From assembly GCA_025267735.1 (NCBI GenBank), contig CM046300.1:32807322-32871321 (forward strand): a stretch of DNA of 64,000 nt, given 5' to 3'. The notes beneath the pieces are model-generated. The model was not told the DNA's origin. It was given only the letters and a program-made list of their open reading frames with translations, and did no database searches. Shown piece after piece: positions 48,671 to 63,400 of this stretch; the first letter of the stretch is position 1; each line of letters begins with the position of its first letter. The translations under genes were made by a program, and so were the position numbers. The stretch is from Mactra quadrangularis (taxonomy: Eukaryota; Mollusca; Bivalvia; Venerida; Mactridae).

Positions 48671-48783
48671 GTAGACTAAACCTAAATGGAAAGAAACATA
48701 GATTATATAGTAGACTTAACTGAATGGAAAGAAACATAGATTATACAGTAGACTTAGCTGAATGGAAAGAAACATAGATTATA
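48671..48783. repeat. 38-bp minisatellite, three copies
   Basis: Three head-to-tail copies of about 38-39 bp built around TGGAAAGAAACATAGATTAT and GTAGACT. Unit D (about 58395-58440) has only one diverged copy, so the expansion is specific to unit C. Confidence 0.85.
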
Positions 48784-50019
48784 CGTCAAGTAAACAACAC
48801 AAATATCTTTATCTTTATTAACAGATAATTACTGAACTAACTGTATCATGTCGTAGTAAAGACATAAGTCTCAAATTATCCTATTCCAATTTGGTTGCGC
48901 CAAAAAGTGTAGAAAATCACATATTTTGTCCCCTTATCATTTGGTTTAGCCACCATTTATTGTTTACTCAAATGGATTGACAGGTTTGATTTAATATATT
49001 GGGTTATTTCCTATATAATATGTTGACTTAACATTACGTTCTTTCTTTCAAATTGACAAAATAATTACATAAAATATTATGTATTTGATTATTCTAGTTT
49101 GCGCTGTTTGTTGACCTAAATGTTGGCTCCAAGCAAGGTATTAATTCAAAATCTATCTACGCCAGATTTAACACGCACAATCTTCAAGCTAAAAATAATC
49201 GATTTGTGATTCCATACAAGTTTATTGAGATGTAACATCGATTAGAGATTCCTGAGAATGTTAAAGATAGCATTTGTAGTCAGAATATTATAAATCCTTG
49301 CGAATATACTGTTCACATATTAATACAATTTAAAAACTTGTAACCAATAACTGACGTCTTATCGCTGTAACTTCTTCCAAAGAATGGTTGGTTCAAGACG
49401 AAGAACAAATCATGTACTTTTTTGGTGCACATGACGGGGCTAAAGGGATGGGAGTCAAGTTTTAGACTCCTTAATATAATTTTAAACAAAAGTGAACCAA
49501 AATGTATTTCCTATTTTAGTAACATAGCTGCATTTATTCACTGTCTCAAGTCAACTGTATAAAATCAGAAAATCTTAAATTCCGAAAACATTGATAAAAC
49601 TTTATAGGATCATTTATCGTTTAGAATTCTTAGTAAAAGGAGATTAAACGCAGAATTAAATTATTTCCGTCTGGATATTTTGTATATTCCATGTATGTTT
49701 TATCATATATATTACTAGATTTACTTTAGGACAAATGTCTCATTAGTTATTGGTTTTATACTCTTGAAATTCAGTATACTTGTACGCGTTGATTTAAATG
49801 TATTTTGTGGAAGGTTAGACTATTCAAGTAAAAATATAGACTCATTAAAGTCAATTTAACTCATAAATAAATAAACAGTCTTATCTGAAATCACGACGTT
49901 GTTTCACATATTACCCATAGATTGTTCGAACTGTTTATTTCTGATAGTTTGAGGGTATATAAGAGGAATTTATAAACTAAACGAAGTTTTGTTATAGTTA
50001 TAAGAAATGGGACATACAA

Positions 50020-51470
50020 ACTAATAATTATAGTATTTATGTAATTTTGCAAAGTTTATCTTTACATTCATAGTTAGATCTTATTAGATTATAAGTTATT
50101 TACATAATATTAACATGACAATTGAACAATAAAATAAATCTCTAGAGATACAAAAAACGCACCAAAACTAATTTGATATGCTTTAATTGAATTTTCTAGA
50201 CAAGATAACTAGCATTGTAAACCTGTTTAGACGACACAAATTTAATAGAGATATCACGTGTCAACTTAATTAAAATCACAGACACTGGAATTATACGTAA
50301 TTAAGATACACCAGATCAAAGTTATAACTGTTTTCTCAACTTTGAATTGAACATATTTTAGATATTTTGCATTTACTTATTTAAATAAAATCATGTAATT
50401 CATTTGGTTTATGAATCAGCATTTGATGTACATGCTAGCTCATCAGTTTTTTTTTAGTTTTCTCCTAGTATCGGTAAACTACGGCTCTCAAACAAAGTGA
50501 AAATGCTTTCTACAAATGTCACAAGTTCATTTTTTTCTCGGTTGATATGTAGATCTAGTCCTCATTGCTTCCCTATAGTATCTTTTTCCTACATTAATTG
50601 GACACTCGTTATGACGGTTATATAGTCGTTGATGAAATAAATGTCAATAAAAATGTCTTGTTACACTACGACTATTCCCCTGATACCATATAAACAATTA
50701 TATAATCATTATTTATCCTAGACTGGCTTTGCAAAATTGTTTAATCCTCAACATTGTAAATATCATTTTATCAAAAACTACATTAGTGTAATGAACTGTC
50801 CCATAAAGATAAGAATACAATAAACATAATGCTCGAACATTAATCTATTCATGTTTGTAGCATTGTATTCGTTACTACAACATTTGACATCAACGTACCA
50901 TGGCGCTGAGTTTTAAGACTTAGTGAAAATGCCATTGTCATAAACTCTGTTCACTTATATGAATGCCACGTACTTGAACGATATACTCTAACGCATTAGC
51001 CATTAGCAACATTATCTCCCTCCTAGTCTTTTGCACTCTCGTTTTGATCAATATTGTTAATGAGTTAAATGTATAACAACTAAGAAATAGTCTCCACATT
51101 GGATAAACCCAAACACTGTAACCACCTTTAAAATTCAAAACTTATTCGCAACTAAGCACAATTATGATTGAAAAGATCATTTGCATTGAAAGTATCAATT
51201 TCTGCATCAAATGCCTGTAAAATCGACATTTATTACGGCTAATGTGTTTTATACAGTATAATAATGGTGTTTACGATCTTAATTTAACTGGCACGTAAAT
51301 TCCCTTGCGTTTCTGTGTTTTTTAGATTTATTAATATAATGTGTCATGTTTATATTCTGTAAATATCTTGTTATATTTTTCTTGACTTAGAATATTAAAC
51401 AAATTTGCATAAAATGTTTAATAAATGTCAACTAGTATATGGATAAATATGATTGTTGATATCAGTACGC
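50020..51470. repeat. Imperfect palindrome within unit C
   Basis: Arm one (about 50020-50310) and arm two (about 51240-51470) are inverted relative to each other, with the best run around AGATTTATT...ATTCTGTAAATA. The ~930 bp between them contain no coding sequence. The equivalent pair in unit D is near 59935-60160 and 61200-61450. Confidence 0.55.
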
Positions 51471-54400
51471 CGGTTAAACTGGTCAGGTTTTCGACGATAG
51501 TTTCCGTTTGTGGTAAAGACTTAAGCAAAATAGTTTATCATTAAACCTTGCTTGTTACGTTGTAAACAACATACAAAATGACTTTAAAGATGCTCCAAGC
51601 GTCTTGTATTCCGTGATAGCAATGTTTCTTAATCATACAAGTGAAATAAAAATGAGAGCAAATTTTGTATTCTGAAATTTATTTGAAAGGAATAAATAGA
51701 AATTGCTGTAATTACCTTTGACCCAATAAAATGAGAATTAGAAACAATCTTAAAACACACGATATTGCATTATAATCCGATTTTTTTCACCCGATGTGCC
51801 TAATGCCCATTTCATCTAACGTGATTCGAATTTCAGGAAATGATTTGGCACAATTTTAATTTGTTTTTTTAATTACAAAACAAATTTTGCACCAAACTCT
51901 CCGACTGGATAATCACTACATCAGAGACAAAAATAAAATAATGATATTTTTTTATTCAAAGAAAACATGCAAATTCAGAAACAATGTTACTGTGAGCATT
52001 TCTAGAGGAAATTAGTTGTTAACGTTAATCTTGATTTGTTAGATATTCAAATTTTATGACGAAAAAGTTTCTCAACAGAAGGGCAAGCGAGTACTGGTAT
52101 TCGAGTCTAAAGGCGCTGTTTAAGAGCCAACATCGTAAAGAACTGAAACAATGTTGATGGACGGTGTAAAATCAAAATAAAATTCATTTCAAATATCTTC
52201 AAAACACATTCATGTAATAATCAATCAATGTTTGGTTCGAATAAAAGTTTGATGCTGAAATTTAGTCTGTGAATGTTTCTAAATAAAGGTAAACATATAA
52301 CTTAAATAACCTACGTAATTTCTAATTTATACAAATATTTACGCTATTTTATTGAAGCTTTTCGCATTTATGTTACAAATTCTACGATATGAATTCTTTA
52401 GATCTTAGACATTAACTAGTCTAGTATGTATATTTTAGACCACATTACCAGCCCCAGTTAATAAAATGTCTCGTTTGAGATTGACGTTTCACTGTCCTAG
52501 ACAAATAAATATACATGTTAAGAGTATTCAGAAGTTTTATACTCTCATACCACAAATGTCAATGTTAATAGTTATTTTGATTTTAAGTATAAAGTCCTTA
52601 AATGTTATGTTCCATTTTATGTAAATTTTAAATATGCTGACAACCACTTTTTGTATAACCACATTTCAGGAAAGTTTAATATTTTCACTCTTTAAAAACT
52701 TATCCACGTTGATGTCCGGGTTTCATAACATATGATAGACGGCCAGAAACCTGTAACTGGTTTGTCCTGAACAGATATATCGTATTTTAAATATTAAATG
52801 TTATCTGCAAATTGCGTTTGGAAGACTTTGTTCAATCTAAGCAAACAAATAAGCATTGCATATACTATTAAGGAACAATACTATATAGACTTGAAACTAA
52901 CAACGTTAAAGCAGTGACACAATTCGATTTCTCTTCCAGCAACCAATGTAATTTCCCTTTCTGCGACAAATCATAGAAGCGATAATCGTTGTTTTAATTA
53001 ACCGAAATTCATTTTTTTCGGCTAATGTTTTTTCCACGACGCATCTTTTATTTTTGTTAAATAATTTAACATTTTACAGTATTATTAGGTCTAATTGTTA
53101 GAAAAATTGAAAAGCAAAATCGCATTAACACTCTGATTTTAGTGTTAAAACTGAAAATAGAAATACTATTCTGTATGGAGTATTTAAATGATAAAATGAA
53201 AAATTTGAGCGCCAGCAACATGTGGGCATTTTTTTACAAGAAATGTTATCTTAGTTTATTAAGGTTTGCTTTTCTCTAGATAATTATAGGAATTTAATCG
53301 AATCTTCACTTGTCAAAAAAGTATCTAGTAAATTTAATTAACATCACACACTAATATAAGGACAAACTTTTAAGCGCATAAACGCATGCGTGCTGTTTGA
53401 AAAAAACATTTGCAAACAAACTACGATGAAGATGATTGACATTTTTAAACAAAAAACTCTCATGCAATATTTCAAAAAGAAATTATAAGAAGTTACGATA
53501 CATAAATTAACTTAAACGTTTCACAAAAAAATTAGAACTTCGCTTCAACAGTGTAGCACTAGTTGACACCACATGTCAAACATTTCATATTATTTTGCTT
53601 TAAAATAAATCTAAAAAAACGAAAACCGATTGAAAATTATGTTCGCAAGAATTTATTTCCAGCCTTAAGGTAGCTGTCATTTAAAGCAAAGACGTTACTT
53701 TAAAAAACTCTACACAATGATACGTTAGTAATTGTGCGCAAATAACAAGAAAAGTTTTATAAACGGAATTATATGAACGAATATATTTACCAAACAACGT
53801 CTATCTAATAACAAGTCTATAAATCATCATTGAATTCATTAACTTCCTGATATTATCATGTGCCATTTGTCTGTTCTCCTGATATTAGCATATGTCATCT
53901 GTCCACTTAATAAGCTGTAATATATGGGCAAGTTCTTGGAAATATCAAAAATAAATATCTGTCATTTTTCAATTTTGGTTTCCCCCGAGATGTGTCTCGA
54001 AATACTTTTTATAATTTAGTTTGTCAAGGCGGTTGGTAAACACAAACATATCAAGACACAAATAGATTTCTGGAAAAAGGATAGTTGTCGAGCTGAACAA
54101 TTTTGTAGACAATTGCTTAGCTGCTGCAGGTCTTTTCACAAAAATCTAAGATGCATATTTAAATCATCGTAAGATTATTTCGAGAATAAGTCAAAGACTG
54201 TAAAAAATTGCTTGGGTATTAAGAAGTTTTCACCATTCTGCGTCAATTAAGCTTATCAAAGGTCACGAATTTGTCATATTACAAAAGCAGCGATTGAAAA
54301 GTATAGGTCTATGATGACTTCTTGCGTATTTTATGTTAACTCCCAACAATTGCATAAAGACATTTGTCTTATTGAAACAGGCAACGCAACACGCTAAAGG

Positions 54401-54480
54401 TCCCATAACAAAAGGTCAATTGAATTATCTCTGTATTTCTCAGTCTCTCTACACATTCACAATATTATATATATACTAAT

Positions 54481-57400
54481 TTCTCTTTCTTTTCAAACAC
54501 AAAACTTCCCAATACTCTCGTGAATCTAAACAAAACCTTTATTGGACAGAAGTTACGAGGACTATATTGTCTTTAATTAGGTTAACATCTATAAAGATGT
54601 CGTAAACGATGACATAGGTCCCCTTATGTATTACTTCATCATTTATCTTACTGTTACTTTGTCTGGCGTTAAATGAGTTGTGAACGAATATTCGACATTA
54701 TATTTGGTTGGAATCGGAAATATGTCGCAGTTAATTAATTTACAAAGATTATTTTGTAGAAGCTACAACTTGACCGCTTGCTCGGTATACTACATGTTTA
54801 TCTTCAGAATAAAAAAATGATGACAATTAATAAAAAGGAGCCTGAGCTCAATGTTGTAAGATCAGGAAGCGGACTGGAGGAAGATAAATCCAAGTTGTAA
54901 GAACTTGATTACCTTGAAATATCTGCATAAAAATTTATCAGTTAACAATGACTGGGTCATTATCAAATGTTTCTATCTGAACTTTAAAAGGATGTTGTGA
55001 AGAAATTAACACTCATCAGGCATTGTGTACCAATTGAATTTTGAAAATTATTTGCACTAAAACAGGGAACTGTTGAAAATTATTAAACCGTTCTTTCCGA
55101 TATTAAATCTTCATAAACATCGAGTGTAAAAGACAATAAGTTTTGAGAATGCAAATGACGATAGTTTGCCTGTGGCAGTGTTCGCTACGAGAAAGTCGGT
55201 AAAAAAGGTATTTTATCATTTGCTTTATAGTAAATATACATGTATAAACTGACTTTGGTAATAACTTTTTATGTCTTATTAATATAGAACCTTTGACATG
55301 ATTACTAACCGTAAATGCATGTTCAACAGTATCCTATTTATTTAATACTCCCTCATGTTTCTAATAATGGCTTCATTATTAATATAATTAATTCATTTTG
55401 CAAATGTTTCTGTAATTGCTAGAAAGTCATGACTTGGCAGAAACAGCTAACCATAATAATTAAATGTAATTGAATGCAATTGAAATAACGCTTTGGTAAA
55501 CAACTTTTCTATTAGGGCTACTAGTGTCTAGTTTACGTTACACCAACCTTACATAAAATGTAGTGACAATCTCATTTTGTTTTATCATGACCACATCTAC
55601 AAATTGTCTGCATGTATAAAGTTTTCCATCAGGCCTACTATTTTCTAATGACTTTTTTATTTTCTTATTTCATTGTATCAGAAATATTTAACATAAAAAC
55701 TAGGTGCTTTTGTGCCTAAGTGGAGAATAAAGAAGACAAGACAGTGTAGAAAATTTCTGCATTTATTTTTTCTTAATAACATTATATGTATTCAAATCTT
55801 ACATTGGGCTTTATGGTTACTTTTGATTTTTACTGCCTTTTCTTGTATAGTTTCTGGTTACAAAATACTTAAGTAGACTCTTTTATTTAGAGATGAACAT
55901 TTTATTGAACGTCATTACATATGGATGCAATTAAAACGCTGAGAATAAACTTTTAGAATCTACTAGACATAAACTATGTACAGTGCGACGTGATTTTAGT
56001 TACTAAAACAGAAAGGGAACATTTCAAGTACTCTGATGTATCGTTAAATTTGCAAGCTATAAAATAATTCGGTAGATTTTACTGCGTCATACTAGAATAT
56101 CTTCTCTTGAGTGTATTATAAAATCTTCAATATCGGCATCAAAGCGACATTGTTATAAGTTAAGACATTTAGCAAAATCCATGTCTGTACGGTGATTTTT
56201 AACAAGACGTAGTTCTCTAAGAAAATATTTTGAGTTTATTAGAATAAAAGACTAGTTTCCATTAAATAAAGTATATCATACATGTTTTCATGCTAATGGG
56301 TTTACAATTTGATTCGTTGCTTGTGCTATCTGTTGGATAATGCCGAAAAGGGGGTAGATTATTTCCGATAAAGTTTTATATTATTCTCACTATAATCATA
56401 TGTAAATAAGTAGTATAACTCAAGACTTTAACAATTTTTTACATAATCTTCCTTTCATTTCTCGCAAACAAATCATTGTTCTATTTTTTTCTAATAAAAG
56501 AACCAATTCATTTTATAAAAAGGCTCTTAACGAGTAATGGAGACAAAGTATCACTTGTTAATGGGTGGTTGATGAATATTTGTACAGGATAATTAAAGTA
56601 CATTATAGAAACACATAAAAGTTGAATTTATTGATTATTTTGTCACTGGCTACTTTTAGTGCATTGCATATAAGACATTCAACGCATGTGTTCAAACTTC
56701 AGTTTACTCTACTTTGGTTTTCATTTTTGAGGTTTTTGTTATTTATGTAACACGCCAGATTTCTTATCTGGTGATATTATGATAAATGTACAGAGAAATA
56801 GGATCTTAAATTTGCCTCGTACTCAAGTGTCATGGACCACGACAACTATTCTGTGCTCCAACATCAAACTGATTAATTTATATTTTATGTATCAAAACAA
56901 ATAAATAGTGCTAGTTTTAAGTAAGTCGGAGATATTTCTATCAACATTTCACTATTTACTTTTGAAGTAAAAATACGTTAGTGACCTTTAATTTGATTTC
57001 TATGATTCATTTGGCATAAGTTGAAAATAATTGGTGCGTTTTGTGACATCAACTAAATAGTTCTTTTTCACATAATTAAATATTACGAGAAAAATTCTAA
57101 ACATATTGTAGATAATTATTAAATTAACTTAGAAAATATTAATCTAAAATTAAACTGGACTGACAGATACAAGAAAAAACGTCAAATCACAGAAAATGGA
57201 TTTAAACGTTCAAGCATCTGAAGTGAAAAGTTTTACCTCCAGCTAAAGGTATTAACTATAATAAAATGCTCTCTAGAAACTCTAGCTAAACACAATGCAT
57301 GTTCATGTATGTGTATCAATACGTAAAATAATGCCTCGGTCTACTAAAAAAGATGGCAAAATTGTTTCTTTGTTATCCTTGACAAAATTGATGCCGATTG

Positions 57401-60400
57401 GCACTAAAGCCTTTCATTTGTGATCAGAAATTCTACTTTGCAGCAGACACAACTCATAAAAGTGATTTCATCTATCATGTAATTACTATATGGAAATGAC
57501 TGTACTTATATAAGAATGTTACTGATTCAATCACTGAAAATCTTTTTTTTTAATTCAAGGATATATTAAAGCTTTTACAGTTTTTACCTTCTTAAATGAG
57601 AGAGGCCATATATCTATTATTTTGAAATTACAACCCTTTTCATTTGAATTTGTCACTTTGTGAATATTAACTTCGGTGGTCGCATCTTGTTGACTTTTCA
57701 TTCCACTATGTACTGCTGACCTCTCTGTATACGGAATAATCAGACAGTTTTATGTCTGCTACGGTCGAAAATCATCCTTAATAACTTTTTTAGAGAGCAT
57801 TTTCTTTTAAATAAATTAATCAAATGGTGTAAACCATCAATTAAACGATTAAGTTCATGTAAAGTAATTTAAAAAAATATATGTTCGTCTATTGAAAAGC
57901 ATAAAAAATTACAACAAACTGTTTATTCGGGCAGATTATCGAATTAAGTTGAATAAAATCACAAAAAACATATTCATTTAAGCGCGTTTTATTTCATCCC
58001 TGGATCTTTTCATGATTAAAATATCTAACGATATAAGCTGTCAATAAACCATTTAACCATTTAACAAGTTGTCGTAGTTCCTAAGATTTAATGAATTTGA
58101 TCAATAGAAATATATAAATACTCGAGTTTAGTCTAATTGAAAGAAGTACTATGTTTTGAACATTTTATGAATGACATCTAACCCACGATGCTTTTTCATC
58201 ATATTTGTGATATCAGAAGACTCTCTGGCGTGTAATAAAAATTGTACTGGCATTTTTTGTAAAGTAAATATGATTACATATAATCATATACACGTATGTG
58301 CAAGAAAAAGAGAAAAAATACGTTTTGTGCGAGCTTTTTTCATTTATACAGCGTTTACCCCAGCTGTTCTAGAATAGTTGATGAATTGAAGCAAATGTCA
58401 GTAGACTAAACTAATTGAAAAGAAATTAGAAAAGATTAAATGTCAAATAAACAACACAAATATTCTCTTTTTACTTACACAAAAATTAATTAATTAACTG
58501 TATCAAGTCGTAGTACAGACATAAGTCTCAAGATATACAATTCCATTTCGGTAGAGCAAAAATGTGATGTCTATCATCATTTCACTTGACGTTAAATCAC
58601 ACAAAATGTTTTGAGCCTGATATTTTGTATAGCAGCTGGCATATAGATCCAGACCCATTTTAAGTTATTGACCGCCAGATACAGCGTTCTAAATAGTTGT
58701 GATAGTGTTCTCATCACACTGTAAAATCTTTTTTGTCCCCTGATCATTTGCTTTACCCACTATATATTGTTAACTTAAAATGAAGTTGACCTATTTTCAG
58801 TTTATATTGTTTTTGTTCTGTAGTGTGTACTATCTTATATAATATGTTGCCAAAACACTTTTTATCAACAAATCAATAACAAATTATATCATGTTTTTGT
58901 TTTTTTTAGTTTTCATTGTTTGTTGACTTAAATAATGGCTTCAAGCAATGCATTCTTCTAGTAATAATTATTCGATTCGCGATTCCATACAAGTTTATTG
59001 AGACGTAACATCGATAAGCGATTTCTGAGAATGCTAAAGATAGCATTTGAAATCAGAATATTATGAATCCGCGCAAATACCCTGTTCAAATTTTAATGTC
59101 ATTTTAAAATTTGTAACCCATTACTTGTGTCTGATTGCTGTAACTTCTACTAAACAAAGGAATGCGAGTTTGGGACGAAGTACCATGTATGTACTTTGGT
59201 ATATGTGGCGGGGCTAACATAGGTGGGAGACTAGTTTGCAGAACCCTTAAAAAAGTTTAAAGAAAAGATCACCAAATAGTATAAGCTTTTGAATCAGACA
59301 ACTGCTATGCATTTATTCTATATCTAAACTCAACTGTATAAAAGCAGAAAAGTTTAAATTCCGAAGACACTGATAACATTCTATAGGATCATTTATCGTT
59401 TAGAAACCTTCGTACAAGTAGATTTAATGCGGCACCAAATTGTTTCAGTCTGGGTTTTTTGTATATTTCATGTATGTTTAATCATATATTACTATATTTA
59501 CTTAAGTAAAAATTCTCATTACTTATTGGTTTCTACATTTTCCCAAGCCAATGAACGATTTCAGTCGCAAGAAATCAGTATTTTCTTAGACCATTATCGT
59601 AAACTTTCAGATTGGATTCATGGTAGGTACTCTTGAAATTCAGTATAATTATACGCTTTGATTTCAATGTATTTTGTCGAAGGTTATTGGCTATTTAAGT
59701 AAAAATATAGCCACATTAAATCAATATTACTCATAAATAATTGAGCAGTCTTATCTGAAATCACGACGTTGTTTTACAGACTACCCATGGATTGCTCGAA
59801 CTGTTTATTTCTGATAGTTTGAGGGTGTATAAGAGGAATTTGTGAACTATACGAAGTTTTGTAATAGTTGTTAGAAGTGGGACAAACTAATAATAGTATT
59901 TCTGTAATTCTGCAAAGTTTATCTTTACATTCATATCAAAGATCTTATCAGATATTTAAAAAATATTAACATGACAACTGAACTATAAAATAAATCTCTA
60001 GAGATACAGAAACGCACGAAACTAATTTGATATACTTCAATTAAATTTCCTAGACAAGATAACCAGCATCGTAAACCTTTTTAAACGACACAAATTTAAT
60101 GGAGATATCACGTATCATCTTAATTAAAATCACAGACACTAGAATTATACGTAATCAAGATACACCAGACCAATTTAATAAATTTTTCTACACTTTGAAT
60201 TGCAAAGATTTTAGATATTTTGCATTTACTTGTACTATTTAAATAAATCATGTGATTCATTTGATTTATGAATCAGCATTTGATGTGAATGCTAGTTCTC
60301 GATGGTTTTGTTGTGGTTTATTTTCTATTTTCACTTACACTTGAAAATGAGTGTATCTTAGATAATGGAACTTATACAATGTTTAATAATAAATATATAT

Positions 60401-63400
60401 CATACACCTGTTTTATTTTGTTTTCTCCTAGTATCGTTAAACTACGGCTCTCAAACGAAGTAAAAATGCTTTCTACAAATGTCACAAATTCATGTTTTTC
60501 GGTTGATATGTAGATCTAGTCCTAATTACTTCTCCATAGTATCTTTCTTCAACATTAATTAGACACTCGTTACGACGGTTATATAGTCGTTGATAAAATA
60601 AATAGTCGTGTATCACTACGACTATACCCCTGATACCATATAAACAATTATATAATCACTATTAAGCCTAGACTGGCTTTGCAACAGTTTATAATCCTAA
60701 ACATTGTAAATATCATTTTATCAATAACTACATTAGTGTAATGTTTTTTCCTATAAAGATAATAATACAATAAACATAATGCTCGAACATTAATCTATTC
60801 ATGTTTGTAACATTGTATTTGTTTCTACAACATTTGATTTCAATATCTCTTGAGTTTTTAATCTAAGTAAAAATGCTATTGTCGCATTCTCTGTTCACTT
60901 ATAGGAATGTCAAATACTTGAACAATTTAGCCTAATGCATTGGCCATTAGCAACATTATCTCCCTCATTGTCTTTTGGCACACGCGTTTTAATCAATATT
61001 GTTTATAAGTTGATTGCATAACATCTAGGAAATTATCTCCAAATTTAGTTAACCCAAACACTAAAACCATCCATTCAATTGAATACTGTTTCGCAACTAA
61101 GCACAATTATGGTTGAAAATGTCATTTGTATTAGAACTATTAAGTTCTCCATCAAATGTTTGTAAAATCGACATTTATTACAGTCTAGTGTTTTTATACC
61201 GTATAATAATGGTGACTACGATCTTAATATAGCTGGCACGTATATTCCCTATATAATTAGTTCCGTCTCAACAGGCAGTCGAAGTTAGTTATTTTCTCAA
61301 TTCAATTAAAGCATATCAAAAAGGTTTCTTTTGTTTCTTGAGATTCAATAATATAATGCTCGTATCATGTTCATATTCTGTAAATATGTTATTATCTCGA
61401 AAAATTTTGTCGTGACTTGAAATATTAAACAAATTTGCATAAAATGTTTAACAAATGTCAACTAGTATATGGATAACGATGATTTTTGATATTACTACGC
61501 CGGTTAAACTGGTCAGGTTGTCGACGATAGTTTCTGAATTGTGGTATTCACTAAAGACTTAAGCACAAACATTTGACAATAAGGCCACAAAAAAAATTAT
61601 CATATGTTCTATGGATTCGCTCGCACCCTAATTTTGTCGGTTTTTACAAAAAAAAAAATTTTTTATTTCCTCGCTCGCTCAAAAAAAGTTCGTCAAACCG
61701 CAATATAAAGCAAGTGAATAAAGACTTTTTTTTTTTCTTCGCTCGCTCGCCCCATTTTTTTCCAGAAAAATCCATAGAACATATGGTCAACTTGTTGTGG
61801 CCTAAACCTTACTTTTTACGTTGTAAACAACATACAAAACGACTATAAAGATGCTCCAAGCGTCTTGTATTCCGTGATAGCAATGTTTCTTTCTCATACA
61901 TTTTGTATTAGTGAAAATAAAATGAGAGCAAATTTTGTATTCTGAAATTTATTCTAAAGGAATGAACATAAATTGCTGTAATTACCTATGAAACAATAAA
62001 ATGAGAATTAAATACAATCTTAAAACACACGATATTGCATTATAATCCGATTTTTTCCACCCGATGTGCCTTTTGCCTATTTCATCTAACGTAATTCGAT
62101 TTCCAGGAAATGATTTGGCACAATTTCAATTAGTTTTTTTAATTACAAAACAAATTTTGCACCAAACTCTCCGACTGGATTATCACTACATCAGAGACAA
62201 AAAGAAAATTATGATATTTTTTAATTCAAAGAAAACAAGCAAATTCAAAAGCAATGTTACTGTGAGCATTACTAGAGGAAACTAGTTGTTAACTTTAATT
62301 TTGATTTGTTAGATATTCAAATTTTATGACGAAAATGTTTCTCTACAGAAAAGTAAGCGAGTATTGGTATTCTAGTGCAAAGGCGCTGTTAAAGAGACGA
62401 ACATCATAAAAAACTAAACAATGTTGATGGACGGTGTAAAATCAACATAAAATTCATTTCAAATATCTTCAAAACAAATTTATGTAATCTATCGATGTTT
62501 AGTTCGAATAACAGTTTGATGCTGAAATCGAGTCTGTGAATTTGTCTTAATAAATGTCACTATGTCACTTAAATTACTTACGACATTTCTAATTTATATA
62601 GATATTTAGGCTATTTTTTTAACTATTCTCATTTATGTTACAAATTCAACGATATGAAATGATGCAATAAAGTGTTTACATCTTAGACATTAACTAGTTT
62701 AGTATGTATATTTTAGACAACATTACCATTCCTAGTTCAATAAAATTTCTCGTTTGAGATTGATGTTACACTGTCCTAGACAAATAAATATACACGTTTT
62801 TGAGTATTCAGAAGATTTATACTCTCATACCACAAATGTCAATGTTAATAGTTATTTTGATTTCAAGTATCTAGTACTTAAATGTTATGTCCCACTTCAT
62901 GTCAATTTTAACCATGCTGACTACCACTTTTTGTATAACCAAATTTCAGGCAAGTTTAATATTTTCACCCTTTAAACTTATCCACGTTGATGTCCGGGTT
63001 TCATAACATATCACAGAAGGCCTGAAACCTATAATTGATTTGTCCTGAACAGAAATATCGTAATATAAGTATTAAATGTTATCTGCAAATTGCGTTTTGG
63101 AGACTTTGTTCAATCTAAACAAACAAATAAGCACTGCATTAACTGTAAAGGAACATACCATATATATTGCTTTTTGAAACTAACAACGGTAAATCCAAGA
63201 TACAATTCGATTTCTATTCCAGCAATCAGTATAATTTCCCTTTCAGCGACAAATCATAGAAGCGACACTCGTTATTTCAAAGTACCGAAATTCATTGTTT
63301 TCCGACTAATGTTATTTCCATGACGCATCTTTTTTTTGGTTAAGTTATTTAACATTTTACAGTAACATTAGATCTAATTATTAGAAAAATTGAAAACCAA

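Larger units (their letters stand above)
44558..54480. repeat. 10-kb tandem unit C
   Basis: Blocks follow the order of unit A from about 6868 onward, for example AAACAAAACTTTATTGGACAG at about 44818 (7634 in A). They run through 51147 (3631 in A) to about 54480, where unit D begins. It holds two stretches absent from A: about 0.75 kb near 46.63-47.38 kb and about 1.7 kb near 47.85-49.53 kb. I see no gene; frames such as 48465-48647 do not keep their frame between copies beyond a short block. Confidence 0.7.

Noticed and set aside
61573..61848. 91-codon frame
   Set aside because: It spans the whole 220-bp MITE including poly-A and poly-T runs and is absent from unit C.
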